Below, piece by piece: positions 8,026-15,574 of a DNA stretch of 64,000 bases (positions are counted from its first letter, which is position 1; each line of letters opens with the position of its first letter). The stretch lies in contig NZ_CP020105.1 in the NCBI RefSeq assembly GCF_002067135.1, forward strand, positions 1,860,001-1,924,000, in the 5' to 3' direction. Source of the DNA: Spirosoma rigui. Its GTDB lineage: Bacteria > Bacteroidota > Bacteroidia > Cytophagales > Spirosomataceae. Position numbers and translations under genes: made by a program. The notes below the pieces were generated by a model. The model was not told the origin of the DNA. It saw only the letters and a list, made by a program, of their open reading frames with translations, and ran no database searches.

Positions 8026-9240
8026 ATGGTTGCCGAACAAACGCTTACCGATCAATACCTCCGGGTCCGGGCGCATTCCGAAGCGATATGCGAGGGGCTG
8101 GAAACCGAAGATTATGTCGTGCAACCCGTTGCTGACGTGAGCCCGCCGAAGTGGCACCTCGGGCACACGACCTGGTTCTGGGAAACATTTGTGCTGGTGC
8201 CCAACGCCCCCGGTTATCAGCTTTTCCACGACGATTTTAGTTATGTCTTCAATAGCTATTACGAAACCGTTGGCAAACGGGTGCTTCGTACCGACCGGGG
8301 TAACCTGAGCCGCCCCACTGTAGCGGGCGTGTATCAGTACCGGGCGTATGTCGATGAGCACATGAGCCGGTTTCTGGACGGATACGAAGCGATGCCGGCC
8401 GATTTGCTGGCACTCATCGAACTGGGACTCAACCACGAGCAGCAGCACCAGGAATTGCTCATTTACGATATCAAATACATTCTGGGGCACAATCCGCTGC
8501 TGCCCGCCGTGGCCATGCCGATGGTGACGCGGCAGGAAGCCCGGTTTCTGTCGGCACCGGCTAACCCGCCTGCCGTTGTGCCCGAAGGTGTCTACACCGT
8601 TGGATACCAGCCTTCGGACAATCCGGACGGGCAGTCGTTTCATTTCGACAACGAAGAGACAGCGCACAAGGTCTATCTGAATCAGACGACGCTGGCTGGC
8701 GATCTGGTCACCAATGCCGAGTACATGAAATTTATCAACGCCGGGGGCTACCAGAACTTTCGTCACTGGCTGGCCGACGGCTGGGCCTGGGTCAACACCA
8801 ACGGTATTCAGGCCCCCCTGTACTGGCACCAGATCGACGGAACGTGGTGGCAGTATACGTTCGATGGACTGGCTCCCGTCGATCCGAATGCGCCGGTTTG
8901 CCACGTCAGTCAATACGAGGCCGATGCCTATGCGCGCTGGAAAGGGACGCGTCTTCCCACCGAATTTGAGTGGGAAGCTGCGGCTACTCTGGCCACCGGT
9001 ACGCCCCTGCGCTGGGGAATGCGGTGGGAGTGGACTAACTCGGCCTATCTGCCGTATCCCGGTTTTGTAACCGCCGAGGGAGCCGTGGGCGAATACAACG
9101 GTAAATTCATGAGCGGGCAAATCGTCCTGCGCGGGGCGTCAGTAGCTACCCCCGATGGACATTCGCGGCCAACCTACCGCAATTTTTTTCAACCGGATAA
9201 ACGATGGCCATTCACTGGCATACGACTGGTGAACCTATAA
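8026..9240 (+). CDS. egtB: Ergothioneine sulfoxide synthase EgtB
   Basis: This 404-residue protein has the two-domain EgtB build. An N-terminal DinB-like four-helix bundle carries the iron ligands (WHLGHTTWFWE near residue 47 and NHEQQHQE with His137/His141). A C-terminal formylglycine-generating-enzyme-like domain follows (EGVYTVGYQ ... RLPTEFEWEAAA ... GIRLVNL). EgtB uses iron and O2 to join trimethylhistidine with cysteine or gamma-glutamylcysteine. The methyltransferase gene follows after 5 bases, which confirms the pathway. OvoA of ovothiol synthesis was considered and set aside because that enzyme carries its methyltransferase in the same chain. No egtA, egtC or egtE is in the window. 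Confidence 0.92.
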   Translation: MVAEQTLTDQYLRVRAHSEAICEGLETEDYVVQPVADVSPPKWHLGHTTWFWETFVLVPNAPGYQLFHDDFSYVFNSYYETVGKRVLRTDRGNLSRPTVAGVYQYRAYVDEHMSRFLDGYEAMPADLLALIELGLNHEQQHQELLIYDIKYILGHNPLLPAVAMPMVTRQEARFLSAPANPPAVVPEGVYTVGYQPSDNPDGQSFHFDNEETAHKVYLNQTTLAGDLVTNAEYMKFINAGGYQNFRHWLADGWAWVNTNGIQAPLYWHQIDGTWWQYTFDGLAPVDPNAPVCHVSQYEADAYARWKGTRLPTEFEWEAAATLATGTPLRWGMRWEWTNSAYLPYPGFVTAEGAVGEYNGKFMSGQIVLRGASVATPDGHSRPTYRNFFQPDKRWPFTGIRLVNL

Positions 9241-9245
9241 ACACT

Positions 9246-10214
9246 ATGATGCTGGAAACCAGTGTAGCCGTTGACCCGGCGCTGATCGAAGAGGTGCGGA
9301 CGGGTCTGCAACTAATGCCCAAGCGGCTCTCATCGCGATTTTTCTACGATGCCGAAGGAAGTCGTATTTTCCAGGCCATCATGCATGCGCCGGAATATTA
9401 CCTGACCCGCTCGGAATACGAGATTCTGGATACGTACAAAGACGATTTATTACGGCTGTTCGCCCCTGCCGATCGGCCTTTCGAACTGGTTGAACTTGGC
9501 GCGGGCGATGGGCTAAAGACGAAACTCCTGCTCGGTCATTTCCACGACGCGCAGGCCGACTTTGCCTACGTGCCCGTCGATATATCGGCCGATGCCCTCA
9601 CCGGGCTGGTTACCGACATCAACAGGCAGTGGCCCGATCTGCGCATTCGGTCGCGGCACGACGACTATTTCAACGCTCTTGAACAGCTGTCCGACGAGTC
9701 TGACGCCCGGCGGGTCGTTCTGTTTCTGGGATCGAACATCGGCAACTTCACCCCAGGCGATGCTGTAGATTTTTACGGCCAGCTGTACGACCGGCTGCAG
9801 CCCGGTGACCTGGTTCTGACGGGCTTCGACCTGCAGAAGCACCCGTCTATCATCCACGCGGCCTATAATGACCAGGCCGGGTTAACCCGGGATTTCAACC
9901 TGAACCTGCTCCGGCGCATCAACCGCGACCTGGACGCCAATTTCGATCTCGACACGTTCAGTCACTACGAAACATATAATCCGGAGAACGGGGAAGCCCG
10001 CTCATACCTGGTCAGCGAGAAAAAGCAGACGGTACAGATTGCCGAACTGAACATGGCCGTCTCGTTTGAGCCGGGTGAAATCATCCATACCGAAATATCC
10101 CGTAAGTTCACCCGCGCCCAGATTGACGATCTGGCTCATCGCACCGGCTTTTCGGTAACGGGCTGGTTTACCGATGCCAACGGTTATTTTGCCGATGTTG
10201 TCTTCGAACGGTAA
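9246..10214 (+). CDS. egtD: L-histidine N-alpha-methyltransferase EgtD
   Basis: A 322-residue SAM-dependent methyltransferase of the EgtD type, matching the usual length. Visible landmarks are PKRLSSRFFYDAEGSRIF near the start, the SAM loop VELGAGDGLKTKLLL, YVPVDISADAL, VVLFLGSNIGNFTP and the C-terminal IHTEISRKFT with the final FADVVFER. It trimethylates histidine to hercynine, the EgtB substrate. An earlier in-frame ATG at 9204 would overlap egtB by 37 bases; 9246 is preferred because it matches the family N terminus and gives a 5-base gap. A perfect 19-bp hairpin ends the unit. Confidence 0.93.
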   Translation: MMLETSVAVDPALIEEVRTGLQLMPKRLSSRFFYDAEGSRIFQAIMHAPEYYLTRSEYEILDTYKDDLLRLFAPADRPFELVELGAGDGLKTKLLLGHFHDAQADFAYVPVDISADALTGLVTDINRQWPDLRIRSRHDDYFNALEQLSDESDARRVVLFLGSNIGNFTPGDAVDFYGQLYDRLQPGDLVLTGFDLQKHPSIIHAAYNDQAGLTRDFNLNLLRRINRDLDANFDLDTFSHYETYNPENGEARSYLVSEKKQTVQIAELNMAVSFEPGEIIHTEISRKFTRAQIDDLAHRTGFSVTGWFTDANGYFADVVFER

Positions 10215-10242
10215 CGCGACTCATCGTATTCCGAAGTATGCA

Positions 10243-10285
10243 ACAGGCTGTGACGTTGGGTTCCCGACCCAACGTCACAGCCTGT
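10243..10285 (+). terminator. Perfect 19-bp hairpin after egtD
   Basis: Arms 10243-10261 and 10267-10285 pair perfectly around a 5-base loop, 28 bases after the egtD stop. No T-run follows, so termination may depend on the very strong stem. Confidence 0.75.
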
Positions 10286-10374
10286 CATACCTCTACCGCT
10301 GAAGTTCGCGGTGAGGTACGATTCGCCGTATGACCACTCCCGGGCTCTTTTTCCCACTCATACTTTTTTACCCG

Positions 10375-10395
10375 TTTTGCGCATCGGTCGCAAAA
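10375..10395. promoter_or_regulatory. Inverted repeat upstream of the sigma-factor gene
   Basis: TTTTGCG (10375-10381) and CGCAAAA (10389-10395) form a 7-7-7 inverted repeat about 65-85 bases before the sigma-factor start. TATATTTC at once downstream is one base off the TAnnTTTG -7 box. It may be an operator, or the TTTTG may be part of the -33 element. Confidence 0.35.
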
Positions 10396-10458
10396 TATAT
10401 TTCGCCTGATTCCGACTACCCTTCTGTAAGCTAATGGGTAACCCCGGAAAATCAGATC

Positions 10459-11061
10459 GTGAACGCCACCCCTCTACCCGTACCAATCGTCAAGATGACT
10501 GATCGCGAGCAGCCATCAGTTGGGGAAACCGTGCGTCAGGAACGGAGTCGGTTGCTTTCGTTTATTCGCCGGCGACTCCCTGACCCCGACGAGGCCGAAG
10601 ACGTACTGCAGGACGTGTTCATGGAACTGACCGAAGCCTATCGGTTGGCCAAGCCTATCGAGCGGGTCGCGTCCTGGCTGTTCGCCGTTGCCCGCAACAA
10701 AATCAGTGACTGGTACCGCAAGACGCCACCTGGCCGTATGGTGTCGATCGACGGGAGCGACGAGGATGACGATGCCGGGACGCCGGTGCTGGCTTCCTGG
10801 CTGACTACCACCGACGAGGGGGGACCCGAAAGTGAATTTTTCCGCGAAACGCTCATGAATGCCCTGACCGATGCGCTGGCCGAACTCCCCACCGAGCAGC
10901 GGGAAGTGTTTGTGCAGCACGAGCTGGAAGGACGGAGCTTTCGGGAGATGGCCGCTGAGTGGAACGTATCGGTCAATACGTTGCTGTCGCGCAAACGGTA
11001 TGCGGTGCTTCATCTACGCGAGCGGCTACGTGATCTGTACGATGATTTTCTGGATGAATAA
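10459..11061 (+). CDS. ECF-type RNA polymerase sigma factor
   Basis: About 200 residues with the two sigma70 regions of ECF factors. Region 2 is LLSFIRRRLPDPDEAEDVLQ, with the DVFMEL and ASWLFAVARNKISDWYRK segments; region 4 is LPTEQREVFVQHELEGRSFR followed by EMAAEWNVSVNTLLSRKRYA. A linker of about 50 residues lies between them. The frame allows a GTG at 10459 or an ATG at 10495; the first 12 residues are not conserved-looking, so the ATG is equally possible. No anti-sigma gene follows. The next two genes encode small membrane proteins that could take that role or be targets. An inverted repeat lies in the promoter region. Confidence 0.85.
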   Translation: MNATPLPVPIVKMTDREQPSVGETVRQERSRLLSFIRRRLPDPDEAEDVLQDVFMELTEAYRLAKPIERVASWLFAVARNKISDWYRKTPPGRMVSIDGSDEDDDAGTPVLASWLTTTDEGGPESEFFRETLMNALTDALAELPTEQREVFVQHELEGRSFREMAAEWNVSVNTLLSRKRYAVLHLRERLRDLYDDFLDE

Positions 11062-11128
11062 ACTAACTGACCAGCCGGACGCGTCTGTTTGGCTGATTGA
11101 TTACCCAACAGATTTAACGCTTACGGCA

Positions 11129-11482
11129 ATGAATACAATGATGATATTGAAAGGGCTGGGCTTTGCCGCGCTGGGCATTGGCCTGTTTATGCTGGCAACT
11201 TATGTTGTTATGAGGCTGTGGAACTGGCTGGTTCCGGCGCTGTTTAACGGTCCAAGGCTCCGCTTTGTGCAGGCGCTGGGTTTATTTCTGCTGGCCCGGC
11301 TGCTGTTTGGCTTTGGCGGGTTTCAGCACGGAGGCCATGTTCATGGAGGCTCCCGTGGAAGCGGACCGCACGGCCACAGTCACCACGGATACGGTCGCCA
11401 CTGGCACCAGAGCGACTGGCAGAAACAATTCGTCGATCCCAAAGCGGACAAACGGAGCTCCCTGACCAGCCCGCAACGGTAA
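11129..11482 (+). CDS. Small membrane protein with His/Gly-rich tail
   Basis: A 117-residue protein with two predicted membrane helices (about residues 5-28 and 43-62) and a soluble C-terminal tail. The tail is strikingly rich in histidine and glycine (HGGHVHGG, GPHGHSHHGYGRHWHQ), suggesting metal binding. The second helix QALGLFLLARLLFG closely matches that of the next gene, so the two are paralogs. An in-frame ATG at 11054 overlaps the end of the sigma gene and would add 25 polar residues; the start at 11129 was chosen because it places the first helix at the N terminus. The function is not known; co-transcription with the sigma factor is likely. Confidence 0.65.
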   Translation: MNTMMILKGLGFAALGIGLFMLATYVVMRLWNWLVPALFNGPRLRFVQALGLFLLARLLFGFGGFQHGGHVHGGSRGSGPHGHSHHGYGRHWHQSDWQKQFVDPKADKRSSLTSPQR

Positions 11483-11517
11483 CAATAAACGGGGTGCGAA
11501 GGTACCCACACAAACGA

Positions 11518-11967
11518 ATGAAACGATTCTGGATTCGCCGGGGATTACGCTTCCTCGGTTTCACACTACTCTTCGTCGGACTGGCCGGATTGGTTGTTAT
11601 GACGCTCTGGAACGCCCTGCTGCCCGCTATTCTGGGTGTCTCGGTCATTACATTCTGGCAGGCGCTGGGCTTGCTGGTGCTAAGCCGGATTTTGTTCGGC
11701 GGGTTCGGGCCACGGGGCGGGGGTTTCCGCGGTGGTCCCGGCTGGCGGGGTAGCCGGGCCGACTGGAAGCAAAAAATGAGTGAACGCTGGGAAAGCATGA
11801 CGCCCGAGCAGCGGGAGCAAATGAAAGCGCAGTGGCGCAGCCGTTGCGGAGAGGGACGGCGGGGCGACGGACGCTGGGGCCGGAGCCGTTGGGAGCGTGG
11901 TCCGCACCCAGAGCAGCCCGGTTCAACGGAACCCGCCGAACCAGGCAGCACGACGGCTCAGGTTTAA
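11518..11967 (+). CDS. Small membrane protein with Gly/Arg-rich tail, paralog of the preceding gene
   Basis: 149 residues with two hydrophobic helices (about 12-33 and 41-60). The pattern LWNALLPAI...FWQALGLLVLSRILFGGFG parallels LWNWLVPAL...FVQALGLFLLARLLFGFGG in the upstream gene. Here the tail is Gly/Arg-rich instead of His-rich and carries a Spy/CpxP-like helix (SERWESMTPEQREQMKAQW). The ATG at 11518 begins MKRFWIRRG, a typical positive N terminus; the GTG at 11494 is less likely. The pair lies behind an ECF sigma gene and ends at a perfect hairpin, so the three genes form one unit. I do not recognise a named family. Confidence 0.65.
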   Translation: MKRFWIRRGLRFLGFTLLFVGLAGLVVMTLWNALLPAILGVSVITFWQALGLLVLSRILFGGFGPRGGGFRGGPGWRGSRADWKQKMSERWESMTPEQREQMKAQWRSRCGEGRRGDGRWGRSRWERGPHPEQPGSTEPAEPGSTTAQV

Positions 11968-11983
11968 AACAGGAGTAGCCCGA

Positions 11984-12025
11984 CGGAGTCGAGTCTGCGT
12001 TACATAAAACGCAGACTCGACTCCG
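11984..12025. terminator. Perfect 18-bp hairpin between convergent genes
   Basis: Arms 11984-12001 and 12008-12025 pair perfectly with a 6-base loop, between the end of the sigma-factor unit and the end of the leftward haloperoxidase gene. It has no T-run on either side. Confidence 0.7.
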
Positions 12026-12077
12026 CCGTAACTAGTGGCCCGGTTTTCAACTACCTCTGTTAATCAGCTACTTTCGC

Positions 12078-13502
12078 TCACTTCAGCCACAGTAGCTGGT
12101 TAATGTTGTTGCCAATGGTTTTACCTTCTTTCAAGCCGACCTCGTTATCCTGCTGCGTGTGAATACCGCCTAGGAAGCGTGAGTAAGCCGATTCTTCGGC
12201 GGTGGCCCAAAACGACGCGAACGAGCGATTTTTGAAGTCGACACCCCGGAACGTGTCGCGGGGACGGCCCTGGTGGGAATCGTCGACAAGGTTGATCGTC
12301 TCACCATAGAGTTCCGACAGAACTGTAGCGGTAGCTGCCGACTGGGTTGCGTGGCCCGATGAGAACCCTGGAAACGGGGGTTCTGGCCAGAAAGGAAACC
12401 ACGTCTTATCAATATTGGCCTGGATGAAGGTAGAGGGGCGTTCATTGGAATAGGTGTATTTACACTTCCAGCAGTTAATGAACGCGTCGGCTACGGCCAT
12501 ACCTACCCGGGCGAAGGTTTCAACCGCTTTGCCCAGATCAGCCTTTGTTGTTTTTACCGTGATGCTAGCCAGGTTGTAGGAGTGGCCGGGCGGAGTAAAT
12601 GTCTGGCTGGGGTCGTCGGACCACCAGATGGCAATCTCTTTGTCTTCCTGGGTCAACTGCTTACTCTTCGTATAAACCGCGTTGTATAGTTTGTAATAGT
12701 CGGAGGACGAACTGGTAGCGTAGGCGGCCGGTACGGGCATGGTCAGCGTACTATTCCTTGGCGCAAAAGTGCGGTTTGCACCCCAGCGCGGGTGCAGTGC
12801 CCGGCGAACAGCAACCTGACCATCGAAGGGCGGCACCCAGGAGCCGGGTGCTGTGGCCAGCTTGTAATCGACCGGGAACGGGTCTTTGTAGCCCTGATAA
12901 CCGCCGTCGCTCTTCGACCATTCGAAAAGAGCCGCTGCAACCGCTCGTCCGAAGGCTACTGAACGGGCCACTATGGCCGGTTCCAGCGTGTCGCCGTAGG
13001 TTCGCTGCAACCGGTTTTCCAGTGAATCGATTGACGTCTTGTTTGCCGGGGGGGTATGCTCATAGAGGTTTTTCAGCAGGTAGGCCTGACCGGCGTTGAG
13101 GGCAAGGGGCCAGCTGTAGACGCTGTCTGTTTTGGGCCGGGGAAACGCAGCGGCTGCATTTAGTTGCGGGATTAGTGATTGATGGGTGGAAATGCCATAA
13201 ACGGTCGTTTCATACATAGCCAGACCCAGGTAACCAAACGCCCGCGAAGCGTAGGTTGGCGTGTTGGCGGGTGTTCGGGCGGTAACGAGCAGCGCCATCT
13301 GTCCCCACTTGACGGCCATGTCGGCATTGAACGACGTTGTGGGCGTTCCGGCAGGAAAGACCGGCGTTGGTGCCGGCGCGGGCGGGTCGGGCGTAGCCGG
13401 GGAGCAGCTGTACAGGACCCGGATAAGCCAGACCAGTCCGGGTAGCCAGCCCCACAGGGGCAAAACAGCGCGGTTCTTATTGCGTAAACGTGTAGCCTTC
13501 AT
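12078..13502 (-). CDS. Vanadium-dependent haloperoxidase / PAP2-family lipoprotein
   Basis: About 474 residues. The active-site half resembles vanadium haloperoxidases and type 2 phosphatidic acid phosphatases: FSSGHATQSAATATVLSELY gives the SGHA motif and YSRFLGGIHTQQDNEVGLKE gives the SR...GxHxxxD motif with the catalytic His. The start at 13502 places a hydrophobic N terminus ending in the lipobox VLYSC, followed by a Pro-rich linker. The upstream ATG at 13595 would add an implausible leader. Whether it oxidises halides or removes phosphate cannot be told from the motifs. It is transcribed alone. Confidence 0.85.
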   Translation of the reverse strand: MKATRLRNKNRAVLPLWGWLPGLVWLIRVLYSCSPATPDPPAPAPTPVFPAGTPTTSFNADMAVKWGQMALLVTARTPANTPTYASRAFGYLGLAMYETTVYGISTHQSLIPQLNAAAAFPRPKTDSVYSWPLALNAGQAYLLKNLYEHTPPANKTSIDSLENRLQRTYGDTLEPAIVARSVAFGRAVAAALFEWSKSDGGYQGYKDPFPVDYKLATAPGSWVPPFDGQVAVRRALHPRWGANRTFAPRNSTLTMPVPAAYATSSSSDYYKLYNAVYTKSKQLTQEDKEIAIWWSDDPSQTFTPPGHSYNLASITVKTTKADLGKAVETFARVGMAVADAFINCWKCKYTYSNERPSTFIQANIDKTWFPFWPEPPFPGFSSGHATQSAATATVLSELYGETINLVDDSHQGRPRDTFRGVDFKNRSFASFWATAEESAYSRFLGGIHTQQDNEVGLKEGKTIGNNINQLLWLK

Positions 13503-13654
13503 GTACCTTGTTTTACCATGACTTAGTCGTCTATCCCGGGACTCCCAAGGCCATAAAACAGTTGCAAGGTAAAATAGAATTTTGACGCACCGCAAACAAG
13601 ATCAATCCGTGCAGATACGACAATTGCAGGTTGTTTGCACAGGCGATCACGCCG

Positions 13655-13906
13655 TTAAAATTGACTTTCCAGGGCTGGTTCGTTTACCATTTCCTGCTGA
13701 AGTACCCAGTCTCGGATACCGTTCAGCGCCAGCGCGGCCGACTTTCTGTCGCTTTCCACGGCGCTATGCAGCCGCTTTATGTAATTCTTCGTAGCCCCTG
13801 GCAGGTCCAGGAACAGGCTATATTCATTTACATGCTGAAAGCCGGTTGGCAGCGTGATACGGGCAAAGAAGTCGACCAGGGCCTGGTGTTCGTCACTGAG
13901 GTTCAT
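13655..13906 (-). CDS. Small hypothetical protein
   Basis: An 83-residue soluble protein. It has a helix at the N terminus (LSDEHQALVDFFARI), a short LPTGFQHVNEY segment and two further helices. It faintly resembles small Bacteroidota proteins grouped as DUF6965, but that is a weak impression. The reverse complement of CAAAATTA at 13911-13918 is TAATTTTG, a TAnnTTTG-type box. It lies only five bases before the ATG, so either the message is nearly leaderless or the match is chance. A longer frame on the opposite strand looks like a shadow because it runs across this gene and the SusD end. Confidence 0.5.
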   Translation of the reverse strand: MNLSDEHQALVDFFARITLPTGFQHVNEYSLFLDLPGATKNYIKRLHSAVESDRKSAALALNGIRDWVLQQEMVNEPALESQF

Positions 13907-13966
13907 TCCACAAAATTAGGCCTGTACCGGCTGATATTCATCCATAGTCGTCAGATTATTGGTAAA

Positions 13967-14001
13967 CAAAAAAGCAACCCATCATCTGGGCTGCTTTTTT
14001 G
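13967..14001 (-). terminator. Terminator of the SusC/SusD unit
   Basis: A 15-bp stem with one mismatch (13967-13981 with 13987-14001) lies 20 bases beyond the susD-like stop. In the leftward direction it ends with a run of six T residues, so it is a textbook intrinsic terminator. Confidence 0.85.
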
Positions 14002-14020
14002 TGCGTCAATCAAATGGCCC

Positions 14021-15553
14021 TTACTGCTTATCCCACCACACGCGGGTGTCCAGATTATCGGGACCCTGGCGGTTGACGGCAGCCTGCCGTTGTGCCTGGT
14101 TTACCGACTGTTCGAAATCGGGATAGGACAGGCGATTGATAAAGTTACCTTTGATCTCCTTACCGGGGTAGGGGTTCGGGGTCAGGGCCGGAAAACCACT
14201 CCGCCGGAAGTTGGCGAATACTTCGGGTCCGTTCAGGAACGAAGCAATCCAGTACTGCGTGTTGATCGATTCTAGCCCTTTGGCTGCGTCGTAAGGGTTG
14301 GCCTGCAGGTAAGCTGTGATGGCGGCCGCCGGGACAGTCGCGTTCGCATCGACCGTAGCGAGTTGCTGCATGTGGGCTGTTACGCCAGCGTTGTAAAAGT
14401 CGGCGACATTACCCGTCGTCCAGCCACGCTGGGCGGCTTCGGCTAAAAGAAGCTGCGTCTGGGCGTAGGTCACCAGAAAACAGGGGGCGTCGAACTTACC
14501 CAGACGAGTCCGGTCCAGCTGTGAATAATCGTAGAAGCTGGCCAGTCCGTCGGCGAGCGCGCGGGCCGGAATGGTTCCGTTATCGTAGCCGAGCGGCATC
14601 CCGATTTGTACGGCAGGGTCCCGGTTGGCTTTGGCTGCCGTCTGCTCCGGACCGCTTTTGGCTCCTACGTAGCGTACCGCAATGGACGCCAGTCTGGGGT
14701 CGGCTGTGGTTTTCAGGTAATTCACGAAATAACCCGTCAGGTAGTAGTTTGCGGCCTCGGTCGAGTTCAGCGTTGTGCCTACCGTGTTCTGGAAGTTGGC
14801 GTTGTTGCGGACGGCTGCGTTGTCGGCGTTGGACTGCATCAGGCCACCCGCTACCGCTTTTTGTACCGTAGACTGGGCCAGCGTAGGATTTACTTTCGAC
14901 AGGCGCATACCCGCCCGCAGCAGGATCGAGTACGCCAGTTTCTTCCATTTGGTGATATCGCCCCCGTACATTACCTCGCCCGCTTCGGTCGGCTTGCTGG
15001 CATCCAGGGCCGTTGCCGCTTCGGGCAATTCTTTGAGAATATCAGTGTAAATACTCTCCTGCGTATCGTACTTGGGTGTTATGTTACCACCCATGTAACC
15101 CAGCCCGGCTTCGGTATAAGGCACGTCGCCGTAGGTATCGGTGAGGACCATCGCGACGTAGGCTTTCCAGATCCGCATCATGTTGTAAAGGTTGCTCCGG
15201 GACGCGTCGGTCTTGGTCTTCGCCAGACCGTCGACCAGGTAGCGCATGTTATCCCGGTAGTAGCGCTGCCACAACTGGGCGTTAACGCCCGCCGAGCCGC
15301 GGTTATCGATGTTAAAATTACCCCCGGCAATGATACCGGAGTTGGGCGAAAACATCTGCTGAACGATAGGCTCTTCAAAAATGATGATCGATCCCGGAAA
15401 GGAGGTATTGATGATCGCGTTGTTGAACGTGAAGACCGGGTTCAGCGCGGTAGCGGCAGTTGGGTTGACATTGAGCTGGTCAAATCCTTTTTCGCAACTG
15501 CTCATCCAGCCCATCAGGACAAAAAGGCCGAGTGTCAGGGTTATTTTTTTCAT
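14021..15553 (-). CDS. SusD/RagB-family nutrient-binding outer-membrane lipoprotein
   Basis: A 510-residue lipoprotein: signal peptide with lipobox GWMSSC (Cys at residue 20), then the SusD-like opening FDQLNVNPTAATALNPVFTF. Helical TPR-like segments follow, including YNMMRIWKAYVAMVLTDTYG, the DVPYTEA motif and LLAEAAQRGW, and it closes with a conserved C-terminal block (ANFRRSGFPALTPNP ... RLSYPDFEQ). This matches the SusD-like_2 group. It caps the SusC porin on the cell surface and binds the incoming ligand, which is not necessarily a glycan. It sits 21 bases downstream of its SusC partner and is followed by a terminator. No glycoside hydrolase is encoded next to it. Confidence 0.92.
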   Translation of the reverse strand: MKKITLTLGLFVLMGWMSSCEKGFDQLNVNPTAATALNPVFTFNNAIINTSFPGSIIIFEEPIVQQMFSPNSGIIAGGNFNIDNRGSAGVNAQLWQRYYRDNMRYLVDGLAKTKTDASRSNLYNMMRIWKAYVAMVLTDTYGDVPYTEAGLGYMGGNITPKYDTQESIYTDILKELPEAATALDASKPTEAGEVMYGGDITKWKKLAYSILLRAGMRLSKVNPTLAQSTVQKAVAGGLMQSNADNAAVRNNANFQNTVGTTLNSTEAANYYLTGYFVNYLKTTADPRLASIAVRYVGAKSGPEQTAAKANRDPAVQIGMPLGYDNGTIPARALADGLASFYDYSQLDRTRLGKFDAPCFLVTYAQTQLLLAEAAQRGWTTGNVADFYNAGVTAHMQQLATVDANATVPAAAITAYLQANPYDAAKGLESINTQYWIASFLNGPEVFANFRRSGFPALTPNPYPGKEIKGNFINRLSYPDFEQSVNQAQRQAAVNRQGPDNLDTRVWWDKQ

Positions 15554-15574
15554 GGTCAGAGTCGTACGGAGTAA

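Noticed and set aside
7927..9120. A 397-codon open frame on the minus strand across egtB
   Set aside because: It mirrors the EgtB gene, shows no recognisable domain and has Arg/Gly/His/Val-rich antisense composition. The plus-strand protein has all catalytic motifs.
8026..9240. OvoA (ovothiol synthase) for the sulfoxide synthase
   Set aside because: OvoA carries a C-terminal methyltransferase in the same chain; here the methyltransferase is a separate EgtD-type gene.
13631..14275. A 214-codon plus-strand frame across the small hypothetical gene and the SusD end
   Set aside because: It runs through a strong terminator and two leftward genes; no family features.
14606..15574. A 322-codon plus-strand frame inside the SusD gene
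   Set aside because: Antisense shadow of a clear SusD homolog.
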